DNA of 64,000 nt from Pigmentiphaga aceris (GCF_008119665.1 NZ_CP043046.1:5828001-5892000); one strand, 5' to 3'. Shown: positions 7,917 to 18,603, counted from the first letter of the stretch. Program-made: numbers and translations. Notes: a model not told the origin generated them from the letters alone.

Positions 7917-8903
7917 TTACGGACGCTCGAGGCCCAGCGGGGGCCAGTTCTCAAGCTTCATGCCCAGCGTCAGACCACGTGCAGCCAACACTTCCTTGAT
8001 TTCGTTCAAGGACTTGCGGCCCAGGTTCGGGGTCTTCAGCAGTTCATTTTCGGTACGCTGGATCAGGTCGCCGATGTAGTAGATGTTTTCGGCCTTCAGG
8101 CAGTTGGCCGAACGCACCGTCAGTTCCAGATCGTCAACCGGACGCAGCAGGATCGGATCGATCTGCGGCGTGCCACGAGCAGGTGCTTCGATGGTTTCGG
8201 TCGAGCCTTCCAGTGCAGCGAACACCGACAGCTGTTCCATCAGGATGCGAGCCGACTGGCGCACGGCTTCCTCGGGCGAAATCACGCCGTTGGTTTCGAT
8301 GTCCAGAACCAGCTTGTCCAGATCGGTACGCTGCTCGACGCGAGCGCTTTCGACCGAGTAGCTGACGCGGCGGATCGGGCTGTACGAGGCGTCCAGAACG
8401 ATACGGCCGATTGCACGGCTGTGGTCGTCGGCGAAGCCGCGCAGGTTACCCGGGACGTAGCCACGGCCCTTTTCGATCTTGATCTGCATTTCCAGCTTGC
8501 CGCTGTCGGTCAAGGTGGCAATGACGTGATTCGGGTTGATGATCTCGACGTCGTGCGACAGCTCGATGTCGGCAGCGGTGACCGCGCCAGGACCTTGCTT
8601 GCGCAGCGTCAGCGAGACTTCTTCACGGTTGTGCAGCTTGAAGACGACGCCCTTCAGGTTCAGCAGGATGTCGACCACGTCTTCACGGACGCCATCGATC
8701 GTCGAGTACTCGTGCACGACACCGGTGATCTGCACTTCGGTGGGGGCATAGCCGGCCATCGAAGACAGCAGGATGCGGCGCAGCGCATTGCCGAGCGTGT
8801 GGCCGTAGCCGCGCTCGAACGGTTCCATGATCACTTTGGCGTGATTGGGGCCGACGGCTTCGACGTCGATGTTGCGCGGCTTCAAGAAAGCGGCATTCGC
8901 CAT
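7917..8903 (-). CDS. rpoA: RNA polymerase alpha subunit
   Basis: 328 residues. The N-terminal assembly domain contains the diagnostic [20 protein letters not shown]. The C-terminal domain has [20 protein letters not shown], which carries the arginine that binds UP elements, and the helix [14 protein letters not shown]. Alpha dimerises to nucleate RNA polymerase assembly; its beta and beta' partners are also in this window but on the other strand. It follows rpsD, as in other proteobacterial alpha operons. Confidence 0.99.
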   Translation of the reverse strand: MANAAFLKPRNIDVEAVGPNHAKVIMEPFERGYGHTLGNALRRILLSSMAGYAPTEVQITGVVHEYSTIDGVREDVVDILLNLKGVVFKLHNREEVSLTLRKQGPGAVTAADIELSHDVEIINPNHVIATLTDSGKLEMQIKIEKGRGYVPGNLRGFADDHSRAIGRIVLDASYSPIRRVSYSVESARVEQRTDLDKLVLDIETNGVISPEEAVRQSARILMEQLSVFAALEGSTETIEAPARGTPQIDPILLRPVDDLELTVRSANCLKAENIYYIGDLIQRTENELLKTPNLGRKSLNEIKEVLAARGLTLGMKLENWPPLGLERP

Positions 8904-9038
8904 GAGACAGTTTTCCTTTTCAATACCCTCGGCTCGTTACACCGATAAGGCTGGGGGCAAACTTGGTGTGCAAGATTTTGCGGACTACAAAAACCAACGC
9001 CGCGCCCAAAGGCGCGGCGAAGACTAACCGGTTACTGC

Positions 9039-9662
9039 TTAGCGCGAGTAAAGCTCGACCACCATCGATTCGTTGATGTCGCGGGCGACATCCGAACGAT
9101 CGGGGTATTGCTTGAACTTGCCTTCGAGCTTGTTAGCGTCCAGCTCGATCCACTGGGGCAGGCCTTGGCCGATTGCCAGTTGCAGCGATTCCTGGATGCG
9201 AGCTTGCTTCTTAGCCTTTTCACGCACGGCGATGATATCGCCCGGCTTGATCTGGATCGAAGCGACGTTGGCGGTGTGACCGTTCAACTGGATCGAGCGG
9301 TGGCTCACCAGCTGACGCGCTTCAGCGCGGGTCGAACCGAAGCCCAAGCGATACACGACGTTGTCCAGACGCGATTCGAGAATCTTGATCAGGTTTTCGC
9401 CGGTGTTGCCCTTCTGGGCATCAGCTTGTTCGAAGTACTTGCGGAACTGCTTTTCCATCAAGCCGTACATGCGCTTCAGCTTTTGCTTTTCGCGCAGTTG
9501 CAGGCCGTAGTCAGAAGTACGGGCACCCGAGGTGCGGCCGTGCTGACCGGGCTTGCTGTCCAGCTTGCACTTGGATTCCAGCGAACGACGCGAGCTCTTC
9601 AGGAAGAGGTCGGTGCCTTCGCGGCGGGAGAGCTTGCATTTCGGGCCAATGTAGCGTGCCAC
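9039..9662 (-). CDS. rpsD: 30S ribosomal protein S4
   Basis: 207 residues starting [23 protein letters not shown]. The start is the GTG at 9662, preceded by AAAGGAAAAATT; a longer frame upstream lacks conservation. The S4 RNA-binding domain is visible at [20 protein letters not shown] onward. S4 binds the 5' domain of 16S rRNA early in assembly and in E. coli represses the alpha operon. A 238-base gap to rpsK, holding a CGTACG/CGTACG dyad near 9740, could contain control elements. Confidence 0.97.
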   Translation of the reverse strand: MARYIGPKCKLSRREGTDLFLKSSRRSLESKCKLDSKPGQHGRTSGARTSDYGLQLREKQKLKRMYGLMEKQFRKYFEQADAQKGNTGENLIKILESRLDNVVYRLGFGSTRAEARQLVSHRSIQLNGHTANVASIQIKPGDIIAVREKAKKQARIQESLQLAIGQGLPQWIELDANKLEGKFKQYPDRSDVARDINESMVVELYSR

Positions 9663-9900
9663 AATTTTTCCTTTCTCTGTCAGGTCCGGGGCGGCTCTTG
9701 CGCCGGACGAGGAGTCTGCCCGCAACATGCATCAAACGTACGTTGATTACGTACGCGGCAGACGGTGGTCTTAGACGATCAGGAAGCACCACCAGGGCGG
9801 TACGACCAAGATTACGTATAGAACGTGACTTACTGGTCTTGCGTGTCCTGCGCAACCGGGTTACTTGCCACATCGCGCCAGGCGCGACGAGGCAGGAAAC

Positions 9901-10305
9901 TCAGATGCGACGACGCTTCGGCGGACGGCAGCCGTTGTGCGGCACGGGGGTGATGTCAGCGATGCTGGCGATCTTGATACCCAGTGCGTTCAACGCGCGG
10001 ACCGACGATTCGCGACCCGGGCCAGGGCCCTTGATGCGAACTTCGAGGGTCTTGATACCGTACTCGATCGCCACGCGACCAGCGGCTTCCGCTGCAACCT
10101 GAGCTGCGAACGGCGTCGACTTGCGCGAGCCCTTGAAGCCAGCGCCGCCCGACGTTGCCCACGACAGAGCATTGCCCTGACGGTCGGTGATCGTGATGAT
10201 CGTGTTGTTGAACGAAGCGTGGACGTGTGCGATACCGTCCGAAACGTTCTTTTTGACTTTCTTGCGAACGCGCTGCGAAGCGCTGTTGTTCTGTGCCTTA
10301 GCCAT
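9901..10305 (-). CDS. rpsK: 30S ribosomal protein S11
   Basis: 134 residues ending [13 protein letters not shown], the invariant S11 tail. It contains [20 protein letters not shown]11 sits on the platform of the small subunit and contacts mRNA near the E site. It lies between rpsM and rpsD as in the standard alpha operon. Confidence 0.99.
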   Translation of the reverse strand: MAKAQNNSASQRVRKKVKKNVSDGIAHVHASFNNTIITITDRQGNALSWATSGGAGFKGSRKSTPFAAQVAAEAAGRVAIEYGIKTLEVRIKGPGPGRESSVRALNALGIKIASIADITPVPHNGCRPPKRRRI

Positions 10306-10331
10306 GTCTGAGTCCTTGCCTGGTCAGCCGA

Positions 10332-10697
10332 TTACTTCTTCTGCGCCACGCCGGCCTTACGGGGGCCTTTGCGGGTGCGAGCGTTCGTGCGGGTACGTTG
10401 ACCGCGCACCGGCAGACCGCGCTTGTGACGCAGACCACGGTAAGTTCCCAGGTCGATCAAACGCTTGATCGACAACTGGATTTCGCGACGCAGATCGCCT
10501 TCAACAGCGAAGGCGTTCACGTGTTCACGGATGCGCTCGAGCTCAGCGTCATTCAGCTCACGAACTTTCTTGTTAGCGGCGACGCCAGCGGCTTCACAAA
10601 TCTGAAGCGCGCGGGTGCGACCGATACCGAAGATAGCCGTCAGACCGATAGCGGTGTGCTGTTGCGGCGGGATGTTGATGCCAGCGATACGGGCCAT
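10332..10697 (-). CDS. rpsM: 30S ribosomal protein S13
   Basis: 121 residues with the family start [12 protein letters not shown], the [12 protein letters not shown] helix-hairpin-helix and the basic tail [17 protein letters not shown] that reaches the P-site tRNA. S13 lies in the head of the 30S subunit and forms a bridge to the large subunit. It follows rpmJ by 30 bases and precedes rpsK. Confidence 0.99.
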   Translation of the reverse strand: MARIAGINIPPQQHTAIGLTAIFGIGRTRALQICEAAGVAANKKVRELNDAELERIREHVNAFAVEGDLRREIQLSIKRLIDLGTYRGLRHKRGLPVRGQRTRTNARTRKGPRKAGVAQKK

Positions 10698-10727
10698 TAC
10701 CTGTCCTTGTATTCCAAACGCGAGGGC

Positions 10728-10841
10728 TTAGCCCTGGCGTTGCTTGTGGCGCGGATCCGTGCAGATCACCCGCACGACACCCTTGCGCTTGATGACCTTG
10801 CAATTACGGCAAATGCGCTTGACCGATGCCATTACTTTCAT
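10728..10841 (-). CDS. rpmJ: 50S ribosomal protein L36
   Basis: 37-residue gene: [15 protein letters not shown], then [18 protein letters not shown] and a short tail, ending TAA at 10730-10728. It is the zinc-binding form: C11, C14, C27 and H32 are the ligands. The start is preceded by AGGAGTC. It is the first intact gene after secY; the infA normally present before it survives only as a remnant, so rpmJ now probably depends on read-through from secY or on signals within the decayed stretch. Confidence 0.95.
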   Translation of the reverse strand: MKVMASVKRICRNCKVIKRKGVVRVICTDPRHKQRQG

Positions 10842-10876
10842 GATTGACTCCTAAACTTCCACCCGGCGGGCCGGGC

Positions 10877-10983
10877 TCACTTCGAGCGGAACACGATACT
10901 TGCTCGGGAGAAATCGCGAGAGGTCGATTCGACCTTCACACGACTCTCCCGGCAGGATCCGAAATAACGTCGTCTTTGGACAT
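10877..10983 (-). pseudogene. infA: Remnant of infA (translation initiation factor IF-1)
   Basis: Between secY and rpmJ, where infA belongs, a GAAGG ribosome site and ATG open a frame reading MSKDDVI, the normal IF-1 start. The frame then meets TGA at codon 16. Other frames carry further IF-1 pieces in the right order: RILPG, DLSR and finally IVFRSK with a stop at 10877-10879. A complete gene is 219 bp (72 codons plus stop); only 107 bp remain and the length is not a multiple of three. About 112 bp, encoding the first beta strands, are missing and frameshifts follow. IF-1 is essential, so an intact copy must exist elsewhere; many Burkholderiales carry a second infA. Confidence 0.85.
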
Positions 10984-10993
10984 GCCTTCACGC

Positions 10994-12319
10994 TCATCGA
11001 GCCGGAAGTTTGCCACCCTTGAAATTAGCTTTCTTGAGCAGCGAATCGTATTGATGCGACATCACGTAGGCCTGAACCTGCGCCATGAAGTCCATCGTTA
11101 CTACCACCAGGATCAGCAAGGAAGTGCCACCGAAGTAGAACGGCACGTTCCAGCGCAGAACCAGAAACTCGGGCAGCAGACACACGAGAGTGATGTAAAT
11201 CGCTCCCGACAAGGTCAACCGCGTGAGAATCTTGTCGATATAACGCGAAGTCTGTTCACCAGGACGAATCCCCGGCACGAATGCCCCGCTTTTCTTCAGG
11301 TTGTCCGCAGTCTCGCGACTGTTGAAGACAAGCGCTGTGTAGAAAAAGCAGAAGAACACGATAGCGACGGCGTACAGCGCGATATACAGCGGCTGTCCCG
11401 GCGACAACGCGGCTGCGATGTCTCGCAACCAACGCGTGCTGTCACCTGTCGAGAACCAGCTTGTCACCGTTGCCGGGAACAAGATGATCGACGACGCGAA
11501 GATCGGAGGAATCACACCGGCCATGTTGAGCTTCAAGGGCAGATGCGAGCTTTGCCCGCCATACACCTTGTTGCCCACCTGACGCTTGGCGTAATTCACC
11601 ACGATCTTGCGTTGACCCCGCTCGACGAACACGACGAAAGCGGTCACGAGAACCACCAACACCATGATCACCAGCGCCGACAACACTGCCATCGCACCCG
11701 TGTTGACCAGCTCGAAGAGCCCCGCCATCGCGCTCGGGAGACCCGCTGCGATACCGGAGAAAATCAGGATCGAGATGCCGTTACCCAGCCCACGCTCCGT
11801 GATTTGCTCGCCAAGCCACATCAAAAACATCGTACCGGTCAGCAGCGACACCACGGTCGTCACGCGGAAGATCACACCCGGGTCGATGACCAGACCAGGT
11901 TGCGATTCCAGTGCGACAGAGATACCTACTGCCTGAACCAGACCCAGCAACAACGTGCCGTAGCGCGTGTATTGCGTAATCCGTCGACGACCAGCCTCGC
12001 CCTCTTTCTTGATCGCTTCGAGCGACGGCACGACTACCGTCATCAGCTGCATGATGATCGATGCCGAAATGTACGGCATGATCCCCAGCGCGAAGATGGA
12101 GAAGCGCGACAACGCCCCGCCCGAGAACATATTGAACAGACCGAGAATACCGCCCTGATTCTGGCGAAACAGGGCAGTCAACTCGTTCGGATCGATTCCC
12201 GGGACCGGGATGTGTGTGCCGAGGCGATAGACCACGAGGGCGAGCAGCAGGAAGACCAGCCGGCGCTTCAGATCGCCGAACTTGTTGCCAGTCTTACCCA
12301 GTGCGTTCGCAGTAGCCAA
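10994..12319 (-). CDS. secY: Protein translocase subunit SecY
   Basis: 441-residue inner-membrane channel with ten predicted membrane helices. Family signatures [11 protein letters not shown], near the plug and first helix, and [14 protein letters not shown] are visible. SecY forms the translocon with SecE (encoded at 29723-30103) and SecG. It is the last complete gene of the spc operon, 16 bases after rplO. The protein ends KGGKLPAR; its stop is 10 bases from the infA remnant. Confidence 0.99.
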   Translation of the reverse strand: MATANALGKTGNKFGDLKRRLVFLLLALVVYRLGTHIPVPGIDPNELTALFRQNQGGILGLFNMFSGGALSRFSIFALGIMPYISASIIMQLMTVVVPSLEAIKKEGEAGRRRITQYTRYGTLLLGLVQAVGISVALESQPGLVIDPGVIFRVTTVVSLLTGTMFLMWLGEQITERGLGNGISILIFSGIAAGLPSAMAGLFELVNTGAMAVLSALVIMVLVVLVTAFVVFVERGQRKIVVNYAKRQVGNKVYGGQSSHLPLKLNMAGVIPPIFASSIILFPATVTSWFSTGDSTRWLRDIAAALSPGQPLYIALYAVAIVFFCFFYTALVFNSRETADNLKKSGAFVPGIRPGEQTSRYIDKILTRLTLSGAIYITLVCLLPEFLVLRWNVPFYFGGTSLLILVVVTMDFMAQVQAYVMSHQYDSLLKKANFKGGKLPAR

Positions 12320-12335
12320 AGCGTCAGTCCCCGAT

Positions 12336-12767
12336 TCAGGCTACGGAGCCGCCAGCGGCTTCGATCGCCGCCTTGGCACCAGCCGTCGCCGAAATACCCT
12401 TGAGGGCAACCTTGCGCGACAGTTCACCCGACAGGATGACCTTGACGTAGCGCACGGGCTGGCCGATCACGCCGGCTTGCTTCAGTGCTTGCACATCGAC
12501 TTCGTCGACGGGCAGCGCTTGAAGGTCCGAGAGACGGATTTGAGCGGAAAGATGACCACCCAGGGGCTTGAAACCACGCTTCGGCAGGCGACGTTGCAGC
12601 GGCATTTGACCGCCTTCGAAGCCAACCTTGTGGAAGCCGCCCGAACGGGACTTCTGACCTTTGTGACCACGGCCCGAGGTCTTGCCCAGGCCAGAGCCGA
12701 TACCGCGGCCAACACGACGCTTAGCGTGCGTTGCGCCTTCGGCGGGCTTGATCGTATTGAGTTGCAT
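12336..12767 (-). CDS. rplO: 50S ribosomal protein L15
   Basis: 143 residues with the Gly/Lys/Arg-rich opening [20 protein letters not shown], which threads through 23S rRNA. L15 is a late assembly protein of the large subunit. It lies ten bases after rpmD and precedes secY, the conserved order of the spc operon. Confidence 0.99.
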   Translation of the reverse strand: MQLNTIKPAEGATHAKRRVGRGIGSGLGKTSGRGHKGQKSRSGGFHKVGFEGGQMPLQRRLPKRGFKPLGGHLSAQIRLSDLQALPVDEVDVQALKQAGVIGQPVRYVKVILSGELSRKVALKGISATAGAKAAIEAAGGSVA

Positions 12768-12777
12768 GATGTGTTCC

Positions 12778-12963
12778 TCAGGCTTCCGCTACGGTGAGCA
12801 GATAGATCACCTTGCGGATCATCCCGCGCACTTCCGGCGTGTCTTCGAGTACGCGGCTGGTGTTGATGCCGCGCAGTCCGAGGCCACGGACCGTGGCGCG
12901 GTGCGATTCGGGCGTCCCGATCGGGGAACGCACGAGCGTCACTTTAATGCGCTTGTCTGCCAT
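12778..12963 (-). CDS. rpmD: 50S ribosomal protein L30
   Basis: 61-residue protein, [27 protein letters not shown] in two short conserved pieces, the usual bacterial L30 size. It binds 23S rRNA at the base of the large subunit. It starts three bases after rpsE ends. Confidence 0.98.
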   Translation of the reverse strand: MADKRIKVTLVRSPIGTPESHRATVRGLGLRGINTSRVLEDTPEVRGMIRKVIYLLTVAEA

Positions 12964-12966
12964 GAT

Positions 12967-13491
12967 TTACCCCAGAATTTCTTCAACGGACTTGCCGCGC
13001 TTGGCTGCGATATCAGCCGGCGTCGACACGTTCTTCAGACCGTTGAGGGTGGCGCGGACCAGGTTGTAAGGGTTGGTCGAGCCGAGGCTCTTCGCAACCA
13101 CGTTACGCACACCCAGCACGTCGAAAATCGCGCGCATCGGGCCGCCGGCGATAACGCCAGTACCTTCAGCGGCCGGCGACATCAGCACCGTCGAGGCGCC
13201 ATGCTTGCCGATCACGGTGTGATGCAGCGTGCCGTTCTTCAGGGGCACCTTGATCAGACCGCGACGGGCCTGTTCCATTGCCTTCTGAACAGCGACAGGC
13301 ACTTCACGCGACTTGCCCTTGCCCATGCCCACGCGGCCGTCACCGTCGCCAACCACGGTCAGTGCAGCGAAGCCGAGGATACGGCCGCCCTTCACGACTT
13401 TGGTCACGCGGTTCACGGCGATCATCTTCTCGCGAAGACCGTCGTCGTTTTGTTCCGCTTGAGCGTTCTTGTTACCTTGCATCTTGGCCAT
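12967..13491 (-). CDS. rpsE: 30S ribosomal protein S5
   Basis: 174 residues. The double-stranded-RNA-binding-like N-terminal domain ([20 protein letters not shown]) and the C-terminal domain are both complete. The loop [14 protein letters not shown], where spectinomycin-resistance changes occur in other bacteria, looks wild type. S5 contributes to decoding fidelity and to mRNA unwinding at the entry channel. Confidence 0.99.
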   Translation of the reverse strand: MAKMQGNKNAQAEQNDDGLREKMIAVNRVTKVVKGGRILGFAALTVVGDGDGRVGMGKGKSREVPVAVQKAMEQARRGLIKVPLKNGTLHHTVIGKHGASTVLMSPAAEGTGVIAGGPMRAIFDVLGVRNVVAKSLGSTNPYNLVRATLNGLKNVSTPADIAAKRGKSVEEILG

Positions 13492-13502
13492 TTGATCCTC
13501 GC

Positions 13503-13868
13503 TTAGAACTTCAGGCCGGCTTCGCGGGCAGCGTCAGCAACAGCTTTGACGCGACCGTGATAGCGGAAACCGGAACGGTCAAACGCAACCGTCTCGATGC
13601 CTGCAGCCTTGGCTTTTTCGGCCACGCGCTTGCCCACCAGGGTCGCTGCAGCGACGTTGCCGCCCTTGCCCGACTCGCTGGAGAGTTGCGAACGCACATC
13701 GGCCTCGACGGTCGACGCGCTCACCAGCACCTTGTCGCCTTCCGGCGAGATGATGTTTGCGTAGATGTGCGTGTTGGTGCGGAACACCGCCAGGCGATGA
13801 ACGCGCAACTCGGCGATCTTGCGGCGGGTTGCCTGCGCACGGCGCAGACGACTTTGCTTCTTGTCCAT
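13503..13868 (-). CDS. rplR: 50S ribosomal protein L18
   Basis: 121 residues, [18 protein letters not shown] start and [24 protein letters not shown] end. L18 binds 5S rRNA together with L5 and anchors it in the central protuberance. It lies between rplF and rpsE. Confidence 0.99.
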   Translation of the reverse strand: MDKKQSRLRRAQATRRKIAELRVHRLAVFRTNTHIYANIISPEGDKVLVSASTVEADVRSQLSSESGKGGNVAAATLVGKRVAEKAKAAGIETVAFDRSGFRYHGRVKAVADAAREAGLKF

Positions 13869-13882
13869 GATTCGTCCCGGCC

Positions 13883-14416
13883 TTATTTCTTCTTGGTCTC
13901 TTTGATGATGACCTTTTCACCGGCGTAACGGACACCCTTGCCCTTGTAGGGTTCGGGTTCACGATACGCGCGGATCTCGGCCGCCACCTGACCAACACGT
14001 TGCTTGTCGGCGCCCTTCAGAACGACTTCGGTCTGCGTCGGCGTTGCCACCGTCACGCCAGCAGGCATCTGATGCACGATGTCGTGCGAGAAGCCCAGCT
14101 GCAATTTGACCGAGTCACCTTGGGCGGTAGCACGGTAGCCCACGCCAACCAGCGTCAGCTTGCGCTCGAAACCCTTGCTGACACCGGTGACCATGTTCGC
14201 GACCAGCGCGCGCACGGTACCCGACATCGCCTTGGCTTCCCGCGAGTCGTTGGCTGCAGCGAAAGTCAGCTTGCCGTCGGCTTCGGTGATCGTGACCTGG
14301 CCGGTGAGCGGCTGGGTCAGCGAACCCTGGGGGCCCTTGACGACGATCTGGCTGTCGGTGACAGTGGCCTCGATGCCCTTGGGCAGCTCGACCGGATACT
14401 TGGCAATACGTGACAT
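13883..14416 (-). CDS. rplF: 50S ribosomal protein L6
   Basis: 177 residues beginning [16 protein letters not shown]. The ATG at 14416 is chosen because it matches the family start; an upstream in-frame ATG adds 16 unrelated residues. Two repeated domains end with [14 protein letters not shown]6 binds near the sarcin-ricin loop and the factor-binding centre. Confidence 0.98.
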   Translation of the reverse strand: MSRIAKYPVELPKGIEATVTDSQIVVKGPQGSLTQPLTGQVTITEADGKLTFAAANDSREAKAMSGTVRALVANMVTGVSKGFERKLTLVGVGYRATAQGDSVKLQLGFSHDIVHQMPAGVTVATPTQTEVVLKGADKQRVGQVAAEIRAYREPEPYKGKGVRYAGEKVIIKETKKK

Positions 14417-14426
14417 CGTTGTCCCC

Positions 14427-14822
14427 TTATGCCACGTAGGCGATGACTTCGCCGCCCACGCCATTGGCGCGTGCTTTGCGATCGGTCATCACGCCACGCG
14501 AGGTGGACACAATGGTCACGCCAAGGCCGTTCATCACTTGAGGGATGTCGTGACGTCCCTTGTAGATGCGCAGGCCAGGCTTCGAGACGCGGTCGATGCG
14601 CTCGATGACCGGACGACCGGCGTAATACTTCAGCGAGATTTCGAGTTCGGGCTTCGCGCCATTGGCGTTGACCTTGAAATCGTCGATGTAACCTTCTTCT
14701 TTCAGCACGGCGACAATAGCCACCTTCAGCTTGGAAGAGGGCATCGTCACTGATACTTTTTCGACGCGTTGCGCATTACGAATGCGCGTCAGCAGGTCGG
14801 CGATCGGATCGCTCATGCTCAT
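14427..14822 (-). CDS. rpsH: 30S ribosomal protein S8
   Basis: 131 residues, [18 protein letters not shown], with the C-terminal [13 protein letters not shown] motif that binds helix 21 of 16S rRNA. In E. coli S8 also represses the spc operon at the rplX-rplE region. It follows rpsN by 14 bases. Confidence 0.99.
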   Translation of the reverse strand: MSMSDPIADLLTRIRNAQRVEKVSVTMPSSKLKVAIVAVLKEEGYIDDFKVNANGAKPELEISLKYYAGRPVIERIDRVSKPGLRIYKGRHDIPQVMNGLGVTIVSTSRGVMTDRKARANGVGGEVIAYVA

Positions 14823-14836
14823 ATGAAGTGCCTCTC

Positions 14837-15142
14837 TTACCAGCTTGCCTTGGTCATACCGGGGATCTCGCCGCGCATAGCCATCTCGCGCAGTTTCATC
14901 CGGGACAGACCGAACTTGCTAAACACGCCACGCGGGCGACCAGTCACCATGCAGCGGTTACGCTGACGGGTGGGGTTTGCGTTACGCGGCAGTTGCTGAA
15001 TCTTCAGACGTGCCTGATAACGCTCTTCGTCCGTCTTGGACGAATCGTCTACGATCGCCTGGAGCTCAGCACGCTTGGGAGCGTACTTGGCAGCCAGTTT
15101 GGCGCGCTTGGCGTCGCGATTGATGAGTGAGAGCTTAGCCAC
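14837..15142 (-). CDS. rpsN: 30S ribosomal protein S14, zinc-independent form
   Basis: 101 residues, the longer form without the CxxC pairs found in zinc-binding S14. The conserved tail [21 protein letters not shown] is present. It assembles late in the 30S head. The zinc-free S14 contrasts with the zinc-binding L36 of the same gene series. Confidence 0.98.
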   Translation of the reverse strand: MAKLSLINRDAKRAKLAAKYAPKRAELQAIVDDSSKTDEERYQARLKIQQLPRNANPTRQRNRCMVTGRPRGVFSKFGLSRMKLREMAMRGEIPGMTKASW

Positions 15143-15153
15143 TACATCACCCC

Positions 15154-15693
15154 TTAGTTACGGAACGGGAAGCGGAAGGCGGTCAACAGTGCCTTGGCTT
15201 CTTCGTCGGTCTTGGCGGTGGTCGTGATGCTGATGTTCAGCCCACGAAGCGTGTCGATCTTGTCGTATTCGATTTCGGGGAAGATGATCTGTTCCTTCAC
15301 ACCGACGTTGTAGTTCCCGCGGCCATCGAAGGCACGGCCGGAAATACCACGGAAATCTCGTACGCGCGGCAGAGCCACGTTCACCAGGCGATCGAGGAAT
15401 TCATACATGCGTTGACCACGCAGCGTAACCATCACGCCGATCGGGTAGTTTTCGCGAATCTTGAAACCTGCGATTGCCTTGCGGGTCTTCGTCACAACCG
15501 GCTTCTGGCCGGCAATCTTCGTCAGATCGCCAGTAGCGTGCTCGATTACTTTCTTGTCAGCGACGGCTTCCGAGACACCCATGTTCAGGGTGATCTTGGT
15601 GATGCGCGGCACTTCCATGACACTCTTGTACCCGAACTTGGTAGCCAGTTCCGGTGCGATGGTGTCGCGATAAACGTCTTGGAGACGAGCCAT
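15154..15693 (-). CDS. rplE: 50S ribosomal protein L5
   Basis: 179 residues, ARLQDVYRD start and [20 protein letters not shown] motif. L5 carries 5S rRNA into the large subunit and contacts P-site tRNA. It is 12 bases after rplX. Confidence 0.99.
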   Translation of the reverse strand: MARLQDVYRDTIAPELATKFGYKSVMEVPRITKITLNMGVSEAVADKKVIEHATGDLTKIAGQKPVVTKTRKAIAGFKIRENYPIGVMVTLRGQRMYEFLDRLVNVALPRVRDFRGISGRAFDGRGNYNVGVKEQIIFPEIEYDKIDTLRGLNISITTTAKTDEEAKALLTAFRFPFRN

Positions 15694-15705
15694 TTATGTT
15701 GCCCC

Positions 15706-16029
15706 TTACGCCTTCGAACCGACGGCTTCGCCGTTGGAACGGAAAACGCGAACATTCTTGCCGTCGACGAGCTTGAAGCCAACGCGATCGGCCTTGCCGG
15801 TCACCTTGTTGAACACAGCCACGTTCGAGATGTGGATGGGCAGGGTCTTTTCGACGATGCCACCGGTCTCGTTCTTGGCCGGATTCGGCTTCTGGTGCTT
15901 CTTGACGACGTTGATACCTTCGACCAGCACGTGGTCGGCATCAACGCGAGCAAGCACAACACCGCGCTTGGTCTTGTCACGGCCCGTCAGGACGATGACT
16001 TCGTCACCCTTGATAATCTTGCTAGGCAT
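15706..16029 (-). CDS. rplX: 50S ribosomal protein L24
   Basis: 107 residues with a KOW motif near the start ([19 protein letters not shown]). L24 is one of the two initiators of large-subunit assembly. It follows rplN by 10 bases. Confidence 0.99.
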   Translation of the reverse strand: MPSKIIKGDEVIVLTGRDKTKRGVVLARVDADHVLVEGINVVKKHQKPNPAKNETGGIVEKTLPIHISNVAVFNKVTGKADRVGFKLVDGKNVRVFRSNGEAVGSKA

Positions 16030-16039
16030 CTTTGGCTCC

Positions 16040-16408
16040 TTACAGCACTTCAGGAGCCAGAGACACGATCTTCATGAACTTTTCGGTACGCAGCTCGCGC
16101 GTGACCGGTCCGAAGATGCGCGTGCCGATGGGCTCGAGCTTGGCGTTGAGCAGAACGGCAGCGTTCGTGCCGAACTTGATGAGCGAACCGTCTTTGCGGC
16201 GCACGCCCTTGGCGGTACGAACCACCACAGCGTTATAGATCTCGCCTTTCTTGACGCGTCCGCGCGGGGCCGCATCCTTGACCGTGACTTTGATCACGTC
16301 ACCGATGCTGGCATAGCGTCGCTTGGAGCCACCGAGAACCTTAATGCACTGCACATGGCGCGCACCAGTATTGTCGGCCACGTCCAGCGTGGTCTGCATT
16401 TGAATCAT
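16040..16408 (-). CDS. rplN: 50S ribosomal protein L14
   Basis: 122 residues, [17 protein letters not shown] start and [12 protein letters not shown] end. L14 lies at the subunit interface near the factor-binding site. It is the first gene of the spc set and is preceded by an unusual 449-base gap rather than by rpsQ directly. AAGG lies ten bases before the ATG. Confidence 0.99.
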   Translation of the reverse strand: MIQMQTTLDVADNTGARHVQCIKVLGGSKRRYASIGDVIKVTVKDAAPRGRVKKGEIYNAVVVRTAKGVRRKDGSLIKFGTNAAVLLNAKLEPIGTRIFGPVTRELRTEKFMKIVSLAPEVL

Positions 16409-16857
16409 GATTGGCCTTGTCCAACTTAAACGAAAGCCGCGAAGTTCACGGTACCCGCCCTTAGAACGGGGCCAGCCAAATCTGGCTTTCGATCAGTTTT
16501 GGTCCCGTCAGAAGCTTTTTTTGAGGCTTCCTGGGGTGGTACCCCGAAACTCGCGTCCCGGGTCGGCGGCGAACACCTCGAACTGTGACCAGCCCAAAGT
16601 CTTCCCCGTGAATTTTGCGTCTTGCCAGGGGTATTGCTTATCAGTGCTTTCAGTACCAGACACATGGTGCCGGACACTTTTCTTACCGTCTTGCCTTGCT
16701 CTGAAGGAGATCTGCAGAAGAACCAAGCTTTCGAAAGGCCTTAAGTTTTCCCTTGCCCCAAAGCACTGCAAGGCTTGCGTTTAGGCAAGCCTTGCATACT
16801 AACCGGTCAGGTCTGACGATGCAAGTGGCACGCACGAATGCATGCCACTAAACAACA
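16409..16857. promoter_or_regulatory. 449-base gap between the S10 and spc gene sets
   Basis: No conserved protein was recognised. Near the rpsQ end lie a 7-bp inverted repeat AGTGGCA/TGCCACT (16824-16849) and a perfect 12-bp hairpin (16767-16796). Nearer to rplN are a GGGGT/ACCCC hairpin (about 16533-16545) and GCCAG/CTGGC (16471-16486). The arrangement suits an end of the S10 transcript and a leader for the spc transcript, but no convincing promoter hexamers were found on the minus strand. Confidence 0.4.
16767..16796 (-). other. Perfect 12-bp hairpin after rpsQ
   Basis: Arms TGCAAGGCTTGC and GCAAGCCTTGCA with a six-base loop. On the minus strand it is followed by GTGCTTTGGGG, not a U-run, so it is more likely an attenuator, processing site or 3'-end stabiliser than an intrinsic terminator. 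Confidence 0.5.
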
Positions 16858-17121
16858 TCAGATAACGCGGGAAGCTTCGATCAGGCGAGTCACCGCCCAG
16901 GACTTGGTCTTCGACACGGGACGAGTCTCAACGATCTCGACCAGGTCGCCTTCCTTGTACTGGTTGGTTTCATCGTGTGCGGCGTACTTACCCGAACGGA
17001 CGATGATCTTGCCGTACAGCGGATGCTTCACACGACGCTCGACCAATACGGTCACCGTCTTGTTGGCCTTGTCGCTGACAACGCGACCGGACAACGTGCG
17101 CTTGCGCTTAGTTTCGCTCAT
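16858..17121 (-). CDS. rpsQ: 30S ribosomal protein S17
   Basis: 87 residues; [20 protein letters not shown] is the family signature. S17 binds the 5' domain of 16S rRNA and is a primary assembly protein. It ends the S10 set here. Confidence 0.99.
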   Translation of the reverse strand: MSETKRKRTLSGRVVSDKANKTVTVLVERRVKHPLYGKIIVRSGKYAAHDETNQYKEGDLVEIVETRPVSKTKSWAVTRLIEASRVI

Positions 17122-17123
17122 GA

Positions 17124-17321
17124 TTACTTCCCTGCCTTCTGACGCAGCACGGTGCGGACGCGCGCGATGTCGCGACGCACCTTGCCGAGCTGGCTGGTAT
17201 TGCTCAGCTGCTGGGTGCCCAGCTGCATGCGCAGGCTGAACTGCGCCTTCAGCAGGCTTTCGAGCTCCTTGCCGAGCTCGGCTTCATCTTTCGAAACGAG
17301 TTCGCTCGTTTTGATTGCCAT
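17124..17321 (-). CDS. rpmC: 50S ribosomal protein L29
   Basis: 65 residues forming a two-helix protein ([32 protein letters not shown]). L29 lies at the tunnel exit next to L23, the docking place of trigger factor and SRP. Two bases separate it from rpsQ. Confidence 0.98.
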   Translation of the reverse strand: MAIKTSELVSKDEAELGKELESLLKAQFSLRMQLGTQQLSNTSQLGKVRRDIARVRTVLRQKAGK

Positions 17322-17332
17322 GTCGATCCCCT

Positions 17333-17749
17333 TTACGCGCCGATGAGACGCGTCACGAAGACGGTCGAGATCGGAAGCTTGGCTGCAGCAAGACGGAACG
17401 CCTCACGTGCAAGTTCTTCGTTGACCCCGTCCATCTCGTAAAGCACCTTGCCCGGCTGGATCTCGGCGACCCAATACTCCGGATTGCCCTTACCGTTACC
17501 CATCCGAACTTCGGCGGGCTTCTGCGAGATCGGCTTGTCGGGGAACACACGGATCCAGATACGACCGCCACGCTTGATGTGACGGGAGATGGCACGACGT
17601 GCCGACTCGATCTGGCGTGCGGTCAAACGACCGCGGCCGGTGGCCTTCAGGCCGAATTCGCCGAACGAAACGGCGGCGCCGCGCGTAGCCAGACCGGTGT
17701 TACGGCCCTTCTGCTCTTTGCGGTACTTTCTGCGTGCTGGTTGCAGCAT
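17333..17749 (-). CDS. rplP: 50S ribosomal protein L16
   Basis: 138 residues, [19 protein letters not shown] start, with [21 protein letters not shown]16 organises the A-site tRNA elbow region. It begins two bases after rpsC ends. Confidence 0.99.
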   Translation of the reverse strand: MLQPARRKYRKEQKGRNTGLATRGAAVSFGEFGLKATGRGRLTARQIESARRAISRHIKRGGRIWIRVFPDKPISQKPAEVRMGNGKGNPEYWVAEIQPGKVLYEMDGVNEELAREAFRLAAAKLPISTVFVTRLIGA

Positions 17750-17751
17750 GC

Positions 17752-18594
17752 TTATTCTCCGTCTTTAGCAGGCGCTGCCGCTTCAGCAGCGGGCTTGCGC
17801 GCGCCACGCTTAGCAGCGTCGCCAGCCGGCGCCGGACGACCACGACCCGCACCCGGAGCGCCAGGACGTGCACCGCCCGGACGTTCGTTACGGTCATTAC
17901 GGGGACCACGACGCGGCTTGCGATCGTCTTCCTTCGTAGTGTCCGGGGTCGAGTTCAGATCGTTGGTGCCGAGGTTGTCGCCCTTGTAGACCCACACCTT
18001 GATGCCGATCAGGCCATACGTGGTGCTGGCTTCCGAGGTGCCGTAATCGATGTTCGCGCGCAGGGTATGCAACGGCACGCGGCCTTCGCGGTACCACTCG
18101 GTGCGAGCGATTTCGATGCCGTTCAAACGGCCGGCGCTCATGATCTTGATGCCTTGGGCACCCAGACGCATCGCGTTTTGCATCGCGCGCTTCATTGCGC
18201 GACGGAACATGATGCGCTTTTCGAGCTGTTGCGAGATCGAGTCGGCGATCAGTTGAGCGTCGGTCTCCGGCTTGCGGATTTCCTCGATGTTGACGTGCAC
18301 AGGCACGCCCATCAAACGCTGCAGATCTGCCTTCAGGACTTCGATGTCTTCGCCCTTCTTGCCGATCACGACACCCGGACGAGCCGAGTAGACGGTGATG
18401 CGGGCATTCTTGGCGGGACGCTCGATGACAACGCGACCGACGGACGCGCCCTTGAGTTTCTTCTTCAGATACTCACGGACTTTGATGTCCTGGGCAAGCA
18501 TGTCGGCGAAAGCGTTGCCATTGGCGAACCAACGCGAGGCCCAGTTGCGGCTGACCGCAAGACGGAACCCGGTAGGGTGAATTTTCTGACCCAT
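17752..18594 (-). CDS. rpsC: 30S ribosomal protein S3 with extended tail
   Basis: 280 residues against 233 in E. coli. The KH domain [17 protein letters not shown] and the body are normal. The excess is a C-terminal extension of about 65 residues, very rich in Arg, Gly, Pro and Ala ([20 protein letters not shown] and following), probably disordered and RNA-binding. Such tails occur in other Burkholderiales S3 proteins. S3 forms the mRNA entry channel with S4 and S5. Confidence 0.98.
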   Translation of the reverse strand: MGQKIHPTGFRLAVSRNWASRWFANGNAFADMLAQDIKVREYLKKKLKGASVGRVVIERPAKNARITVYSARPGVVIGKKGEDIEVLKADLQRLMGVPVHVNIEEIRKPETDAQLIADSISQQLEKRIMFRRAMKRAMQNAMRLGAQGIKIMSAGRLNGIEIARTEWYREGRVPLHTLRANIDYGTSEASTTYGLIGIKVWVYKGDNLGTNDLNSTPDTTKEDDRKPRRGPRNDRNERPGGARPGAPGAGRGRPAPAGDAAKRGARKPAAEAAAPAKDGE

Positions 18595-18603
18595 CGCCGC
18601 TCC

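Noticed and set aside
10844..12403. 519-codon plus-strand frame opposite secY and the infA remnant
   Set aside because: A His/Gln/Arg-rich shadow of secY without any motif or ribosome site.
16426..16784. Open frames of 83-125 codons in the rpsQ-rplN gap
   Set aside because: They overlap on both strands, lack ribosome sites and motifs, and coincide with hairpins.
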